From Scatophagus argus (taxonomy: Eukaryota; Chordata; Actinopteri; Scatophagidae): 64,000 nt of DNA. The DNA is taken from contig NC_058503.1 of the NCBI RefSeq assembly GCF_020382885.2, forward strand, positions 23,767,659 to 23,831,658, written 5' to 3'. Shown piece after piece: positions 1 through 10,935 of the stretch (positions are counted from its first letter, which is position 1; the number at the start of each line of letters is the position of its first letter). Position numbers and translations under genes: made by a program. The notes under the pieces were generated by a model. That model was given only the letters and a program-made list of their open reading frames with translations. It made no database searches and was not told where the DNA came from.

Positions 1-3000
1 GGCCCCTTCAGACCGGAGGACGGGGACTGGACCTCTGCTTCAGCTCTCAGCCTCCTCTGCCTCATTTCCTGCTGATACTGCTGTCTGATGACCTCCAGCT
101 GACGCAGGTAGTCCTGCACACACACACGCACACACACAAGTTACTTCAGTTACTTCAGTAACTTGAAGTAACTGCTCTCTGCTTTGTCTGCTTTGGTGGG
201 ACACTGAGCTGGTTTTATTTTGAAAAGCGAGTGGATTGTCTTGAGGCGGCAGGTTGTGCTCTGTAGAGGCTCTGAGAGGTGGATCGTAAGGTCCCCGATG
301 TTGTCCCTACATCCTGTCTCCTCTGAGTCCTACCTGCTGTCCCTCCTTCCTCCTGTGCAGAGGTGCATGCTGGTGTTCAGGGCGTCCCACTTCCTGTTTC
401 CTGTTTGTCTCAGCTGTACACGGACGCAGACCCTGATGGTCAGAGAGGACAGAGAGGACAGAGAGGACAGGTCAAAGGTGAGACGGTCCATCTGTGATCT
501 GTTGAAGGTGAAGGTTTTGTGTCAGCGCGAGCCGGCAGATGAAACCTACCAGCTGTTTCTCTGCTCTCAGCTTGTACTGGTTGGCCTCGTGTCTCCTCTG
601 CAGGTATTCATGACGAGCTGCAGCCACACTGATGCACACACACACACACACACACACAGAGTTACAGTGAGTCATCAGCCTCTAACTGGAAATGTCCCTG
701 CTGCTCCTGTGAGTCAGTGTGTACAGCCTGCGGGCTGTCAGCTCCAGGTGTTCTCCACCTGGTGGCTGATGGGTAGCGAGTCATAAGGTGTGTTACCCCG
801 ATGTACGGAGAGTGGAGCGACTAGTCGCTCAACAGAAGATCAGTGGGAAACTGCTGCGATAATCGACCGATTGTGAGAATAAGCTTGAGTTGGACTGTTG
901 ATCAGACCGAAAGGAGCAGCTTGGACACATCACTTTGACGTCTGGAAAGCTGGGACGGACGCTTTTCACTGTTTACAGACAAAACAAGTGATCGCTGACT
1001 GGAGAAATAAAATCCACAGATCAACTGATGATGAAAATAACGTTTGGCTGCAGCCACTCACAGCTGGAACGGCTGCACAGGGTGGGCTTCACCTCCCGCC
1101 TGAGGAGCAGCAGGAGCAGCAGGAGCAGCAGGAGCAGCAGGAGCAGGTGCTGCTTTAGCAGGACGTGTCTTGACAGCAGTCTCGGGTCTCTCTGGAGGTC
1201 TGGACGTCTGTCTCCTCTCTGGACAGCAGGAGAGTGTCCAGTTAGAACAACAACAGGTGACTGCCTGCTGTTTCCTGCTCTCGACCCTCTGATGGAGAAA
1301 CATGAGTGAACTCGGTTTAGTTGTCGTCTGTTGTTGAAGCATAAATGACGAGTGTGTGAGGACACACACACACGTTGTGTTCTGGTGTTGCCAAAACACA
1401 ACGTGTGCTCACAGTCCTCCAACCAGGATCCCGCTGGTCTCGAGGACGGGCGTGTTTCCCTGCAGACCACCACTGGGTGGCGCCAGAGTCCACATCAAAC
1501 ACCTGAGGTGAAGCTGCAGTGTGTGTGTGTTCCGTGTTACCTGTATGTCAGTGTGTTACCTGCTCCTGCCTTGTCTCCACACAACGTCGTGTGGCTGAAC
1601 TCCACCTGGATCACACACACACACACACACACACACACGTGTTAGGGAACGATTTCGTGGCTCATCTGTTATTGGCTCTTCTACACTTGTGAGGACTCTC
1701 ATTTGGGGAAGCAGAGGATCCATAAGACTTGAATAACAGCTGCAGTCACAGTACTCTGTTGTAGTACTTTACAAGTACTTTACTGCTTTATGTTAACAGG
1801 AAATGACACAAATGTCTCTGAAGATCACTACTTATTTTTGTTGAGTAAGATCCTGCTGCAGATCTTTCACCACATCCTCCTTTCCTTCCTCGTATTGTGG
1901 CTCAATACTGTGCAGCGACAGCAGATTGTCGGTCTGTCACAGAACCCGGTCTGCAGCACAGACCCCAGAGCCAGTCAGAGTCATCACCTGTGGGTCCAGG
2001 TGTCTGCTGATGTGCTTCTCCAGGTGAGGCCGCCTGAGCACAGAGCTGACTGAAGGACGGTCGCGGGGGTTGACCTGAAAGACAGAGACTGTGTTAAAAA
2101 AATCACTTCGTAATCAACATGTAAAGTAACTAAGAATGAGTTTGACATCTGCAGCTGCCCACAGGAAGTCCTTCAGACTCCTGAGCAAGACGACAGGCAA
2201 AGTTTCACTCGCGCTGAAGGAAGAACGGCGACATAAAAACTGTGTTTAGTCTGACCTTGAAGAGCTGGGCAACCAGCTGGTGGAGCTCTCGGCTGTAGCG
2301 GTTGGGTAGTTGGCTGTAGCGCCCTCTGCAGATTTTCCTGACCAGCTGCAGCAGACTGCTGCCCTCAAACTGTGACAGGTGGACACACACACACAGTGTT
2401 AGCATCAGCTCAGTGTTAGCGTCAGCTTCGTGTTAGCATCAGCTCAGTGTTTGCATCAGCTCGGTGTTAGCGTCAGCTCAGTGTTAGCATTAGCTCTGTG
2501 TTTGCATCAGCTCAGTGTTAGCATCAGCTCAGTGTTAGCATCAGCTCAGTGTTAGCGTCAGCTTCGTGTTAGCATCAGCTCAGTGTTTGCATCAGCTCGG
2601 TGTTAGCGTCAGCTCAGTGTTAGCATTAGCTCTGTGTTTGCATCAGCTCAGTGTTAGCATCAGCTCAGTGTTAGCATCAGCTCAGTGTTAGCGTCAGCTT
2701 GGTGTTAGCATCAGCTCAGTGTTTGCATCAGCTCGGTGTTAGCGTCAGCTCGGTGTTAGCATCAGCTCAGTGTTTGCATCAGCTCGGTGTTAGCGTCAGC
2801 TCAGTGTTAGCATCAGCTCTGTGTTTGCATCAGCTCAGTGTTAGCGTCAGCTCAGTGTTAGCATCAGCTCAGTGTTAGCATCAGCTCTGTGTTTGCATCA
2901 GCTCAGTGTTAGCGTCAGCTCGGTGTTAGCATCAGCTCAGTGTTAGCATCAGCTCAGTGTTAGCATCAGCTCAGTGTTAGCGTCAGCTTGGTGTTAGCAT

Positions 3001-4288
3001 CAGCTCAGTGTTAGCATCAGCTCAGTGTTAGCGTCAGCTTGGTGTTAGCATCAGCTCAGTGTTTGCATCAGCTCGGTGTTAGCGTCAGCTCGGTGTTAGC
3101 ATCAGCTCAGTGTTTGCATCAGCTCGGTGTTAGCGTCAGCTCAGTGTTAGCATCAGCTCTGTGTTTGCATCAGCTCAGTGTTAGCGTCAGCTCAGTGTTA
3201 GCATCAGCTCTGTGTTTGCATCAGCTCAGTGTTAGCGTCAGCTCAGTGTTAGCATCAGCTCAGTGTTAGCATCAGCTCTGTGTTTGCATCAGCTCAGTGT
3301 TAGCGTCAGCTTGGTGTTAGCATCAGCTCAGTGTTAACATTAGCTCGGTGTTAGCATCAGTTCAGGGTTAACATTAGCTCGGTGTTAGCATCAGTTCAGG
3401 GTTAGCGTCAGGTCTGTGCGCGTGTGTGCGGAGTAGCTGCGGATGTGCTGGGTGTGGTGCAGCTTACTGGATGCCTCAGGGTGCAGAGTTCATACAGGAC
3501 GCAGCCCAGAGACCAGACGTCCCTGTGGAGGGGACACACTGTTCATTAGAGGATGAAAGAGAAGTGAAAGAGCGGCGTGCTGAGGCCGTCGTGGTGGTTC
3601 AGGCTGTGGCTGACATACGTACGTCTTGTTGTTGTAGGGCCGGTTGTCACAGATCTCAGGGGAGAGGTAGTACGGCGTCCCGACACGAGTCCTGGCCAGC
3701 TCCGTGGTGCTGCGCAGACACAACACACTCAGTCAGGTCACATGTGGAAACTCGCTGGACGCCTTGGACACATGAAACGTGCTCCTGAGGCGAGGTCCAG
3801 ACGTCTCATAGAGGACAGTCTGTTTGCCTGTAACGATTCTGGTCACGCTGGACCTTAACACCTCTTTCATAACCCAAACCCACTAACATCTGGCTTTTGT
3901 CTTCAGTGTGCGTTCATTCCCAGGTCACGAACAGGACATGTGCTGGGGACTATTTTCAGCGGCGGATGAGGCCGCATTTGCTGTGTGTTCATGTTAATGA
4001 AGGAACGTGTCGACAGTGAAGTTCAGTTCAGCACTTGAGTAAATGCAGTTAGTTACTTTCCACTGCTGCTTCTCTTCTTATGTGATCTGATACAGTAGGA
4101 CATGACAGAAATACACACACAGTACACAGATGAGTACACAGTACTTACAGTACACAGATGAGATTGGTTCCCTCTGTTCTGTCTCACAGGTTCAACATTA
4201 TTACAGTGTATGTTTACATGTCCTGCTTATGGAATGTTAATGACTTGTTGGAGGTCTTCCATGTGTTACACAGCACTCAAACAGCTGC

Positions 4289-4327
<39 letters not shown>

Positions 4328-4460
4328 GTGTGTGTGTGCGCGTGTGTGTGAAGATGACACTGACTTACTTCTTCAACATTCTTGCGATTCCAAAGTCCCC
4401 CAGCTTTGCTTTCATCCCTCCGTTGGTGAGGAAGATATTCTGGACGAGAGGAGAGACAGC

Positions 4461-4516
<56 letters not shown>

Positions 4517-5326
4517 GTGCGTGTGGGATACAAGGCTCAGTTACACTGAAACTCTTTTTACTCTCAGACTGTGAAACGTTTCCCACAGCAGCTGTGATCA
4601 CGTTGGATTCATGTGTCTTTGAACGATGGCAAAACTTTATTCATACAACACACTGCGTACAGATGACACGAAACAACAGGCCTCATGCACGAACTCAGAC
4701 TCTGCAAAACAAACCACAAACCTTTAAAGCACTTAGACGAGGTTTCAGTGTCTCACTGCTTAAAGACGAGCTGCTTGACTGCTGAAATGATTAGCCGATC
4801 AGATGATCAGTTGATTGGGCTGCTTGACAATAAATTAATCAACAACTGTTTTGTTTGTCAAGCACAAACATCAAACAATTTGTTTGCAGCTACTAAAAAT
4901 GTCAGCATTTTCCGCTTTTGACTGTTTTGGATTGGATTGCTGGTCAGACAAGACAGTTTGAAGGCCACGCTAAAATATAAATCCATTAATTCTAAACACA
5001 AGAGACATCAGAGCAGGTGACAGTAATTGTGTGTGTGTGTGAAGTGAATCAGATACCTGAGTTTTGATGTCTCTGTGCAGGATCTTCCTGTCATGGATGT
5101 ATTTGAGTCCCATACAGATCTGAACAAACCAGTCAAGGATCTGAGGAACACACATTTACACATTCACATTTCCACCATGTTACTGTGTGTGTGTGTGTGT
5201 GCGTGTGTGTGTGTGTGTCCGTGTGTGTACCTGCTCCTCAGTGAAGGGGACTCCTCTCTGCTGTTTGATCTTCTTCAGCAGATCTCCTCCGTCACAGTAC
5301 TCCATCACTATGTACAGGCTGAAACC

Positions 5327-5361
<35 letters not shown>

Positions 5362-6089
5362 GAAGGGTTCACACTCTGACACTGAAGCAAACACACATGA
5401 TCACATGTGGTGTGTGTGTGGTTGCGCTCACCTTGGAAAGATGTGATGAAGGTGACGATGTTGGGGTGTTTCATCTTGGACAGCAGCGTCACTTCATTCT
5501 TGGATGCTTCCTTTTCCCTCGCTGACATCTGAGCAGTGAACACACCGCTAGTCAAACAACATCTTTAACTCATGTGGAGGTGACATCCCCAGACTCATAT
5601 AAAGATGGCCGACGTGTCTGCACTTCCTCCCACCGAACAAAGTGAAGCCAAAACATCCCTGATACGAGTGCCGCCATCTTGCTCTGGTGATGTCATTTGG
5701 AGCCAGAGTCAATCAGGTGATGACGTGTCAGCCTCTTCTTATAGCATCAAATAACCAATTAAAACCAAATTAGGACTACCCAAGAGACCAGACTGGCTCT
5801 GTGCACCTACCAGCACCTCCCAGACTCCCTTGTGGACACAGCATCTGTCTGTTTCACAGGAAGTCACGTGACAGAGCCTGCAGGACGCCACCACACCTGG
5901 CCGAGACGCGGGCAGACAGACGGCAGGTGAGACATGTTAAAACAAACAGGTGTTGGTGCTGACGCGTACCTTCCTGAGGCTGATCTGCTTGACCACACGC
6001 CGTTTGGCTCCATCTGTTCTGTGCCGAACCAGGAAGGCCTGACCGAACGAGCCCTCTCCGATCTGACAGATCACCTCGTAGTCATCCAT
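1..6089 (-). CDS. nek5: NIMA-related kinase 5 (nek5), 3' end outside window
   Basis: Serine/threonine kinase of the NIMA-related family. Coding exons in transcription order are 5970-6089, 5432-5528, 5231-5328, 5057-5140, 4369-4439, 3623-3709, 3468-3522, 2256-2369 and 1988-2074. These nine join in frame into 271 residues with a full kinase domain: glycine loop GEGSFG at residues 11-16, Lys34, alpha-C Glu52, HRD at 127-129, DFG at 148-150, and SPE at 173-175. Two C-terminal exons follow at 550-617 and 1-113. The first encodes [20 protein letters not shown], which resembles the region after the kinase of NEK5 and favours NEK5 over NEK1 or NEK3. The second encodes a Gln/Arg-rich coiled coil that runs off the window. 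The linker between 1987 and 617 is unresolved, and one candidate exon is listed separately. The start is the ATG giving MDDYEV, the usual family N-terminus. NEK kinases act at cilia, centrosomes and in cell-cycle control; the role here is inferred from the family. Confidence 0.86.
1062..1218 (-). CDS. Candidate nek5 linker exon with (GCTCCT)n repeat
   Basis: On the minus strand this stretch is open and is bounded by a TTCTAAC branch-point-like sequence, a CCAG acceptor and a GTGAGT donor. It would encode a basic, proline-rich segment ([15 protein letters not shown]), then an Ala-Ala-Pro repeat from a GCTCCT hexanucleotide array (plus-strand GAGCAG, about 1110-1146), then [14 protein letters not shown]. 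It lies between the kinase exons and the C-terminal coiled-coil exons of nek5, where a linker is expected. Its phases do not directly match exon 1988-2074 or exon 550-617, so at least one more exon would be needed on each side. It may instead be intronic repeat that happens to be open. Confidence 0.25.
2393..3412. repeat. 17 bp minisatellite, about 60 copies, in a nek5 intron
   Basis: Tandem array with consensus unit AGCATCAGCTCAGTGTT and a few recurring variants (GCG for GCA, TTTGCATC for TTAGCATC, CTCGG, CTCTG). It fills most of the intron between nek5 exons 3468-3522 and 2256-2369. Variants recur every 8 units: the block starting at 2421 is repeated at 2557, a spacing of 136 bp. The right edge decays into diverged units from about 3330. 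An open reading frame with a 17-residue period runs through part of it, but this is only the repeat read in frame. Confidence 0.95.
4293..4351. repeat. (TG)n microsatellite at a nek5 5' splice site
   Basis: TG run on the plus strand with a few TGCG interruptions. On the nek5 sense strand this is (CA)n starting about 20 nt after the GTAAGT donor of exon 4369-4439. Confidence 0.9.
4463..4527. repeat. (TG)n microsatellite in a nek5 intron
   Basis: Long TG run upstream (in transcription) of the acceptor of exon 4369-4439. It reads as (CA)n on the sense strand and is separated from the acceptor by a normal pyrimidine-rich segment. Confidence 0.9.
5141..5230 (-). other. 90 bp nek5 intron with CA start and TG-rich end
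   Basis: Whole intron between exons 5231-5328 and 5057-5140. On the sense strand it opens GTACACACAC and continues as CA repeat for about 45 nt. It ends with a TG-rich stretch (ATGTGAATGTG, then ATGTGTGTTCCTCAG). There is almost no sequence that is not repeat, splice site or the short loop between. Confidence 0.85.
5329..5431 (-). other. 103 bp nek5 intron with CA start and (TG)n up to the AG
   Basis: Whole intron between exons 5432-5528 and 5231-5328. On the sense strand it opens GTGAGCGCAAC and then CACACACACAC. It ends in about 14 TG units that run straight into the TAG acceptor, with no polypyrimidine tract. The two ends are complementary over at least 11 nt. Confidence 0.88.
5591..5725. 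mobile_element. MITE-like fragment in nek5 intron 1
   Basis: The sequence around ATAAAGATGGCC and CACTTCCTCCCAC matches the start of the longer copy at 28748-29075 in this window, with scattered substitutions. It resembles a common teleost non-autonomous DNA repeat whose ends contain the word ATAAAGATGG. Only one end is clear here. Confidence 0.6.
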
Positions 6090-6399
6090 CACACCTGGAG
6101 GACGCGCAGGTGCTCAGTATGCAGTGTTGTCCCGTCCTGTCTGACCTCAGATCAGCTGACTGACTCCTGTTTCCTGTTGGAGCTCATTTTGAATCTGCTG
6201 CCTGATTGGTTTGTAAAACGTAACAAACTGTGGTCACAACCAGGCAGATGTTCGCCCTCACCATGTTTGATTTGCTGTACTTGTACATTCAGAGAGAGTC
6301 AGCATATTTTATAAACTCGTCACAAAACATCATTTAATTTTTTGTTCAATTTGCAACTAAAGCTGCCAGATAGACGTGTTAATTAAGACTCACTTTATT

Positions 6400-6500
6400 G
6401 ACAGTATATATATTTTTACATACACACGCTGAATTTGTCTTCTGCATTTGACCCATCCTTAGCTGAACACACACACATGCAACACCCGGCAATCGTGTTG
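6400..6500. repeat. Dispersed repeat tail, family copy 1
   Basis: A motif with TTTTTACA, CATTTGACCCATC and CACACACATGCAACAC is shared with 19570-19690 and, more loosely, with 25290-25510. It is the type of dispersed repeat end common in teleost genomes. The class is not certain. Confidence 0.5.
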
Positions 6501-7059
6501 GAGTAAACAGGACGATATGTGAGCTGTAGTGGAGTCAAGTACAAGTACCTCGAAGTCGTCCCTGGCCGTACTGCAGTACACAGAACAGAGTACTCCTCCA
6601 CAGCAGGCGCTGGACAGGAAACAGTTCGAGCGTGTGTGTTGTTGATCTGTTGTCCCTATAGGCTCACATACCAAACAGTTTTCAGGGTCGAGTCCCGGCG
6701 GAAGCAGCCCGTTGCCATGGAGACACGGCAGCTTTCTCATTAGCATGCTAACATGAGTTCATTTTGGACGACAGACTGACGTGATTTCCTGTTTTGCCGT
6801 CAGACAAAAGTCTCGGCTCACCTTTCACTGAGCTGTCCTCTTCTCAGAGGGGGAAACCGTGAAGCGAAGCGGCGACAGCGGGTCCAAACTGGACTGGAAG
6901 ACGCTGGGCGGAAGCACCACAACGTGTTCCGGAAGTTGTAGTCCCAACAGGTGGTGTCGCTCCATCCGTCCGTCCTCCGGGATTAACCCAAACCAGCTCG
7001 AAGTCTGACTGAGTTTGTGATGAAAGACACACTGACTTCAGTCCACTTCACGTCTCTTC

Positions 7060-7760
7060 TTTCTCAGGAAGTTGAAACGGACTGGACTGTCTTCTCAGCT
7101 GCTTGTGGACTTTTATCGGGCCGCAGTTGAAAGCATCCTGTGTCTCAGTGTGACTGTGTGGTATGGCAGTTGCACAGCACAGGACAGGAAGGACTTATCC
7201 CGGGTGGTGAGGACAGCACAGGGGATTGCGGGCTGCAGTCTACCAGATCTGGACCTGAGTCCAGAAGAAGGCCAGACGCATTGCCACAGACCCCACCCAC
7301 CCGGTGGGGTCAGCTTCTTCCCCAGAGCTGTTAAAGCAATAACCCCCCTGCAGTGAAACACTCACGTCCCACCCCCCTACAGGACTTCACACATGTCCCA
7401 CCCCCCTACAGGACCTCACACATGCCCCACCCCCCTACAGGACTTCACACATGTCCCACCCCCCTACAGGACTTCACACATGTCCCACCCCCCTACAGGA
7501 CCTCACACATGTCCCACCCCAGCCACAGACACACACAATCACACACTCACAGAACACCACACATTGGCACTGAGTGCACTTTATTCACTTCACTTTAATT
7601 TGTATTTTAGATTTTTCTTAAGTGTGCAAATTTAATTTTCTTCTGTTATTTATTAGTGTGCTTTCAAGCCGAGAATCTGCACAAACTTTCGTTGTGCTTG
7701 CATAATAACAATAAAGACTCATTCAGGGATAAATAAAGGAATTCTGATTCTTGAGTCTTC
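7060..7760 (+). mobile_element. 3' end of a non-LTR retrotransposon (LINE), truncated
   Basis: Frame 7072-7356 encodes LLVDFYRAAVESIL, VTVWYGSCTAQDRK and VVRTAQGIAGC, the usual C-terminal end of fish LINE reverse transcriptase ORFs, then SFFPRAVKAITPLQ before the stop. The segment between these parts is shorter than in typical family members, so the ORF is internally deleted. The 3' UTR follows, with a 29 bp minisatellite and an AT-rich tail ending near the AATAAAG at about 7710-7745. A second copy of the tail lies inverted at 23066-23325. Only the 3' end of the element is present and it cannot be autonomous. Confidence 0.8.
7362..7521. repeat. 29 bp minisatellite inside the LINE 3' UTR
   Basis: About 5.5 copies of a 29 bp unit containing CCCACCCCCCTACAGGA and TTCACACATG. 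The second LINE tail, at 23066-23325, has only about one copy of this unit at the matching place, so the array expanded after the copies separated. Confidence 0.9.
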
Positions 7761-8207
7761 ACAGATGCAGTACTTAAGTAACCGTACTACTGCAGTACTT
7801 ATTTTATGTTGTTCTTCTGGTCGGGACAGGACGTGTGCTGGTGTGGACACGCTGAGGTGACCAGCACGCCGACTTCCCATCATCCCCCTCTGGGTACTGT
7901 TTTCATCAAGGACAACTTTCCACTGGGGTCAAATGACAGCAGGCTGATCCAGTGTCAGTTCACACACACACTCACACACACACACTGCTGACCGGCTCGG
8001 TGTGGAGAGGCCTCTTCTCCACAGTCTCCATTGACAGAACTGCAATGCTCATATTCTGAAGACTCTTCGTGGTTGTGCCACCTTGACTGACTGTGATGAG
8101 GAGCCGCACAGGTAAAGCTGTGACGGAGGCGGAGCAAACACAGGCTGCTTGTGGGCTTAATGGAAAGACTTGACAGCGAGACGACAGCTTGTGTTTTTAC
8201 TGTTTTG

Positions 8208-8213
8208 TTTATT
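8208..8213 (-). promoter_or_regulatory. Candidate itm2b polyadenylation signal (AATAAA)
   Basis: AATAAA on the minus strand, about 680 nt past the itm2b stop codon. It would give a 3' UTR of about 0.7 kb. Chosen by position only. Confidence 0.4.
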
Positions 8214-8890
8214 GTGTTGGTCTGGTCTTATCTTCAGAGAGATTATATACAAATTAGTACAACAGGAAGAGTTATCTAAAAAAAGACACATTCAAAAAGA
8301 GACAGAAAAAGATTTTAACATGTCGCAATGTGAGCTTCCTCCGCTGTTCATTTCACTTCCTCATTTCTGGTTCAAACTTAGACAAACGTATTTTAAAGCT
8401 ATGCTAAGAGAAGCCCGTGTCCTCGCTCTTATTTTAAGATCATTTTCCACATGAGATGCAGTGTTGTTAAAAGCTACAGCAGACAAAATACTGAAAACTA
8501 AATTAGCCTCCCTGGACTGATGGGTTGTTAAAAACCAGGACGAGTTGTATAAAAGTTGCCCTTTCTCTTCAAATCTTAAAAACTACATGTCCCTTGTCTA
8601 GTAAAATAAATGTTCATGCTATAACTGCAGTTGTTTTGATTAAAATAATTTACTGCTTTATACTCAGCTGACTTTTAGCTAATTATCTTACCAAAAGATT
8701 CCTAGAAAACCCCCACACAGAAAAGTGAAACAACACACGACAATCAATGAATATTCACATTTCACTTCCCTCACTCACTCAGACTACCTGGAGGACAGAA
8801 AACAGACAGGTGACCGTTAAGAACACACATCTCACTGCACGCCAGTGATTCTCAGAGCAGCCGCCACGCCGCGGCACGCCACGCCGTCTC

Positions 8891-10893
8891 TTAAGGCTCA
8901 CAGATCAGCGTCTCCACTACAAACGTGTTCTCGAAGTGACGGATCTTGTGGCAGTTCAGCGCTTCACGCTTCTGCATACCTGTGAGACGAACAGAGGAGA
9001 GGGCGTGACCGGACCGACCACAGCGGCGGGAAAACGTCTCCGGTCTTATTGAACGTGAGAGGAGGACTTCCTGTACTTACCCAGGATCCTGTCTCTGCGC
9101 TGCAGCTTGTAGGTGTCTTTGCCGCGGCACAGGTTGTAGATGAAGTAGCCGAGCTGCTCGACGTGCTCCAGGCGCTCGGTCACGATCATCTCCTCGTGGA
9201 CCAGGTAGGACTGGGGCAGGTAGGTGCCGGCCTGGGCAGCACAAACACACCACACGGCAAAGAAGAAGGATGAAGAGAGGAACAAACGTGACCAATGCAG
9301 ACAGCTGGAGGAGCCTTCATCAGACGCTTTTAGCAAAGCAATACGTTTAAAATGACTGCTCAACCTACGCAAAAACAAGCTTATGATGAGTTTATGTCTT
9401 TAAAGTGTCCTCCACAGCAGCCACAGTAATCAAAGCACGTGAATCATGAGCTTCATCTCTGCTGAAGCCACTCAGTCACCTTGATGTTGATGAGCAGCTC
9501 CAGGAAGTCTCTGGGAGGCATGACGATGGACGTGTTGAGCGGGATGACGTAGCACTTGTTCAGACTCAAGTCCAGGTAGGCGGTCAGCCTCTGAGACACG
9601 ACACAAAGCATTGAAGCTGTGTTTTGATTGTTTTAGTACAGTTTAGCGCTTTCACGCACCGCAGTGGCTTTGTGGAAACAACAGCTCCAGTGGATCTTTC
9701 ACATTAAGCGTTTTCCATCCTGTCATCGATAGGCTTTTAATATGAAAAATCAACAGGAAGTGTTGCCACTGCACGACCGCTGCATATTACATGAGAATCA
9801 AAGTGTTTCATGTGTCATGTACATGACGTGTGCTCTCAAACAGGAAACAGCAGAGCTGTGGGCGGAGCTTCGTCTCACCCGCTGGAAGTCGTGGACGATA
9901 TCTGCCGGGTCTCCGTTGTCGAACTCGGGCACCGGGACGTTGATGAGCTCCACCTGCTCCCTCTCCAGCACCCGAATCTTCTCCTCCAGCTGCCGCAGGT
10001 AGAACTGGTTTGGCAGCTCCACCTCCACCTACACACCAGTTCAGACAGTTCATGAACCCGTCGCACAGCCAATCAGGTCAGTCACCTGTCTGAACAGACT
10101 CTGCAGCTCGCTGGTTGCGAGAAGCTAATGCGACGGAAAGCGTTCAAACGTTAACTGCCTGTGAAAGGAAGTGACATCACAGTGACATCATACCTCATCC
10201 TCTTCGTGGATCATGAAGTCCTCCTCGCGGTAGTTCACCCCGCAGAAGAACACCTGGTCCTCCTGCAGGAAGCACACGTCACATGTCAGCTGCCGGACTG
10301 AACACGTCTCCAGACAAACTTTATTCAGACCCAGCCTCAGAGCAAAGCAACAACACGCTTCACACAGGAAAAACAGCAGAAGAAGAAAGCAGGGCCGATA
10401 AAACAGGCCCCGACACGTCAAAGCTGTGAGCAGTCTAATCTGCCTGGAAACACCGTCACTGTTCTCCACCCACACGTTCTGGTAGGTCATTACCTCTCCC
10501 TCTGCCCAGCCTTGTTGGGGCTGGCTGCTCACCTCCAGGACGTAGTAGCGGTATAGGTAGGCTCCTCCAACCACCACTCCAGACAGCATGAGGGCCAGAC
10601 CCAGGCACATGCACCAGCACCAGGCCCGAGACTGGTGACGAACCGGCAGAGCTGCCTCGGCATCCTGCAGGACGGAGATCACAGATCAGAGACACTTTCT
10701 GAGACAAACAGGCATTTCTTCTCTTTATCGACAACAGGAAGCTTTTTAAACAGAGAGGGGAAAGAAACGTATTGTCTTAAATCCTGCTATCAGCACGCGT
10801 ATCGCATGCTAACAGGCTGAAGTGCACTTTCTGACCTCTAGAGGCACAGTGGAGACGCTGAGTTTTGTTGTTAGCACATTAGCATTCAAGTCA

Positions 10894-10935
<42 letters not shown>

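Larger units (their letters stand above)
6090..8190. other. Intergenic region between nek5 start and itm2b 3' end
   Basis: Contains the nek5 5' flank, a dispersed repeat at about 6400-6500, a palindromic GTTAGCATGCTAAC-like word at 6739-6752, and a LINE 3' fragment from about 7060 to 7760. No further gene is supported. nek5 and itm2b are both on the minus strand, so this stretch should hold the nek5 promoter. Confidence 0.7.

Noticed and set aside
1795-1960. Minus-strand stretch reading [19 protein letters not shown]
   Set aside because: The composition is plausible for a nek5 linker exon, but there is no usable donor before an in-frame stop, and the implied intron to exon 1988-2074 would be only about 40 bp.
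3039-3269. 17-residue periodic protein ([10 protein letters not shown] repeats)
   Set aside because: It is the 17 bp minisatellite read in frame inside a nek5 intron.
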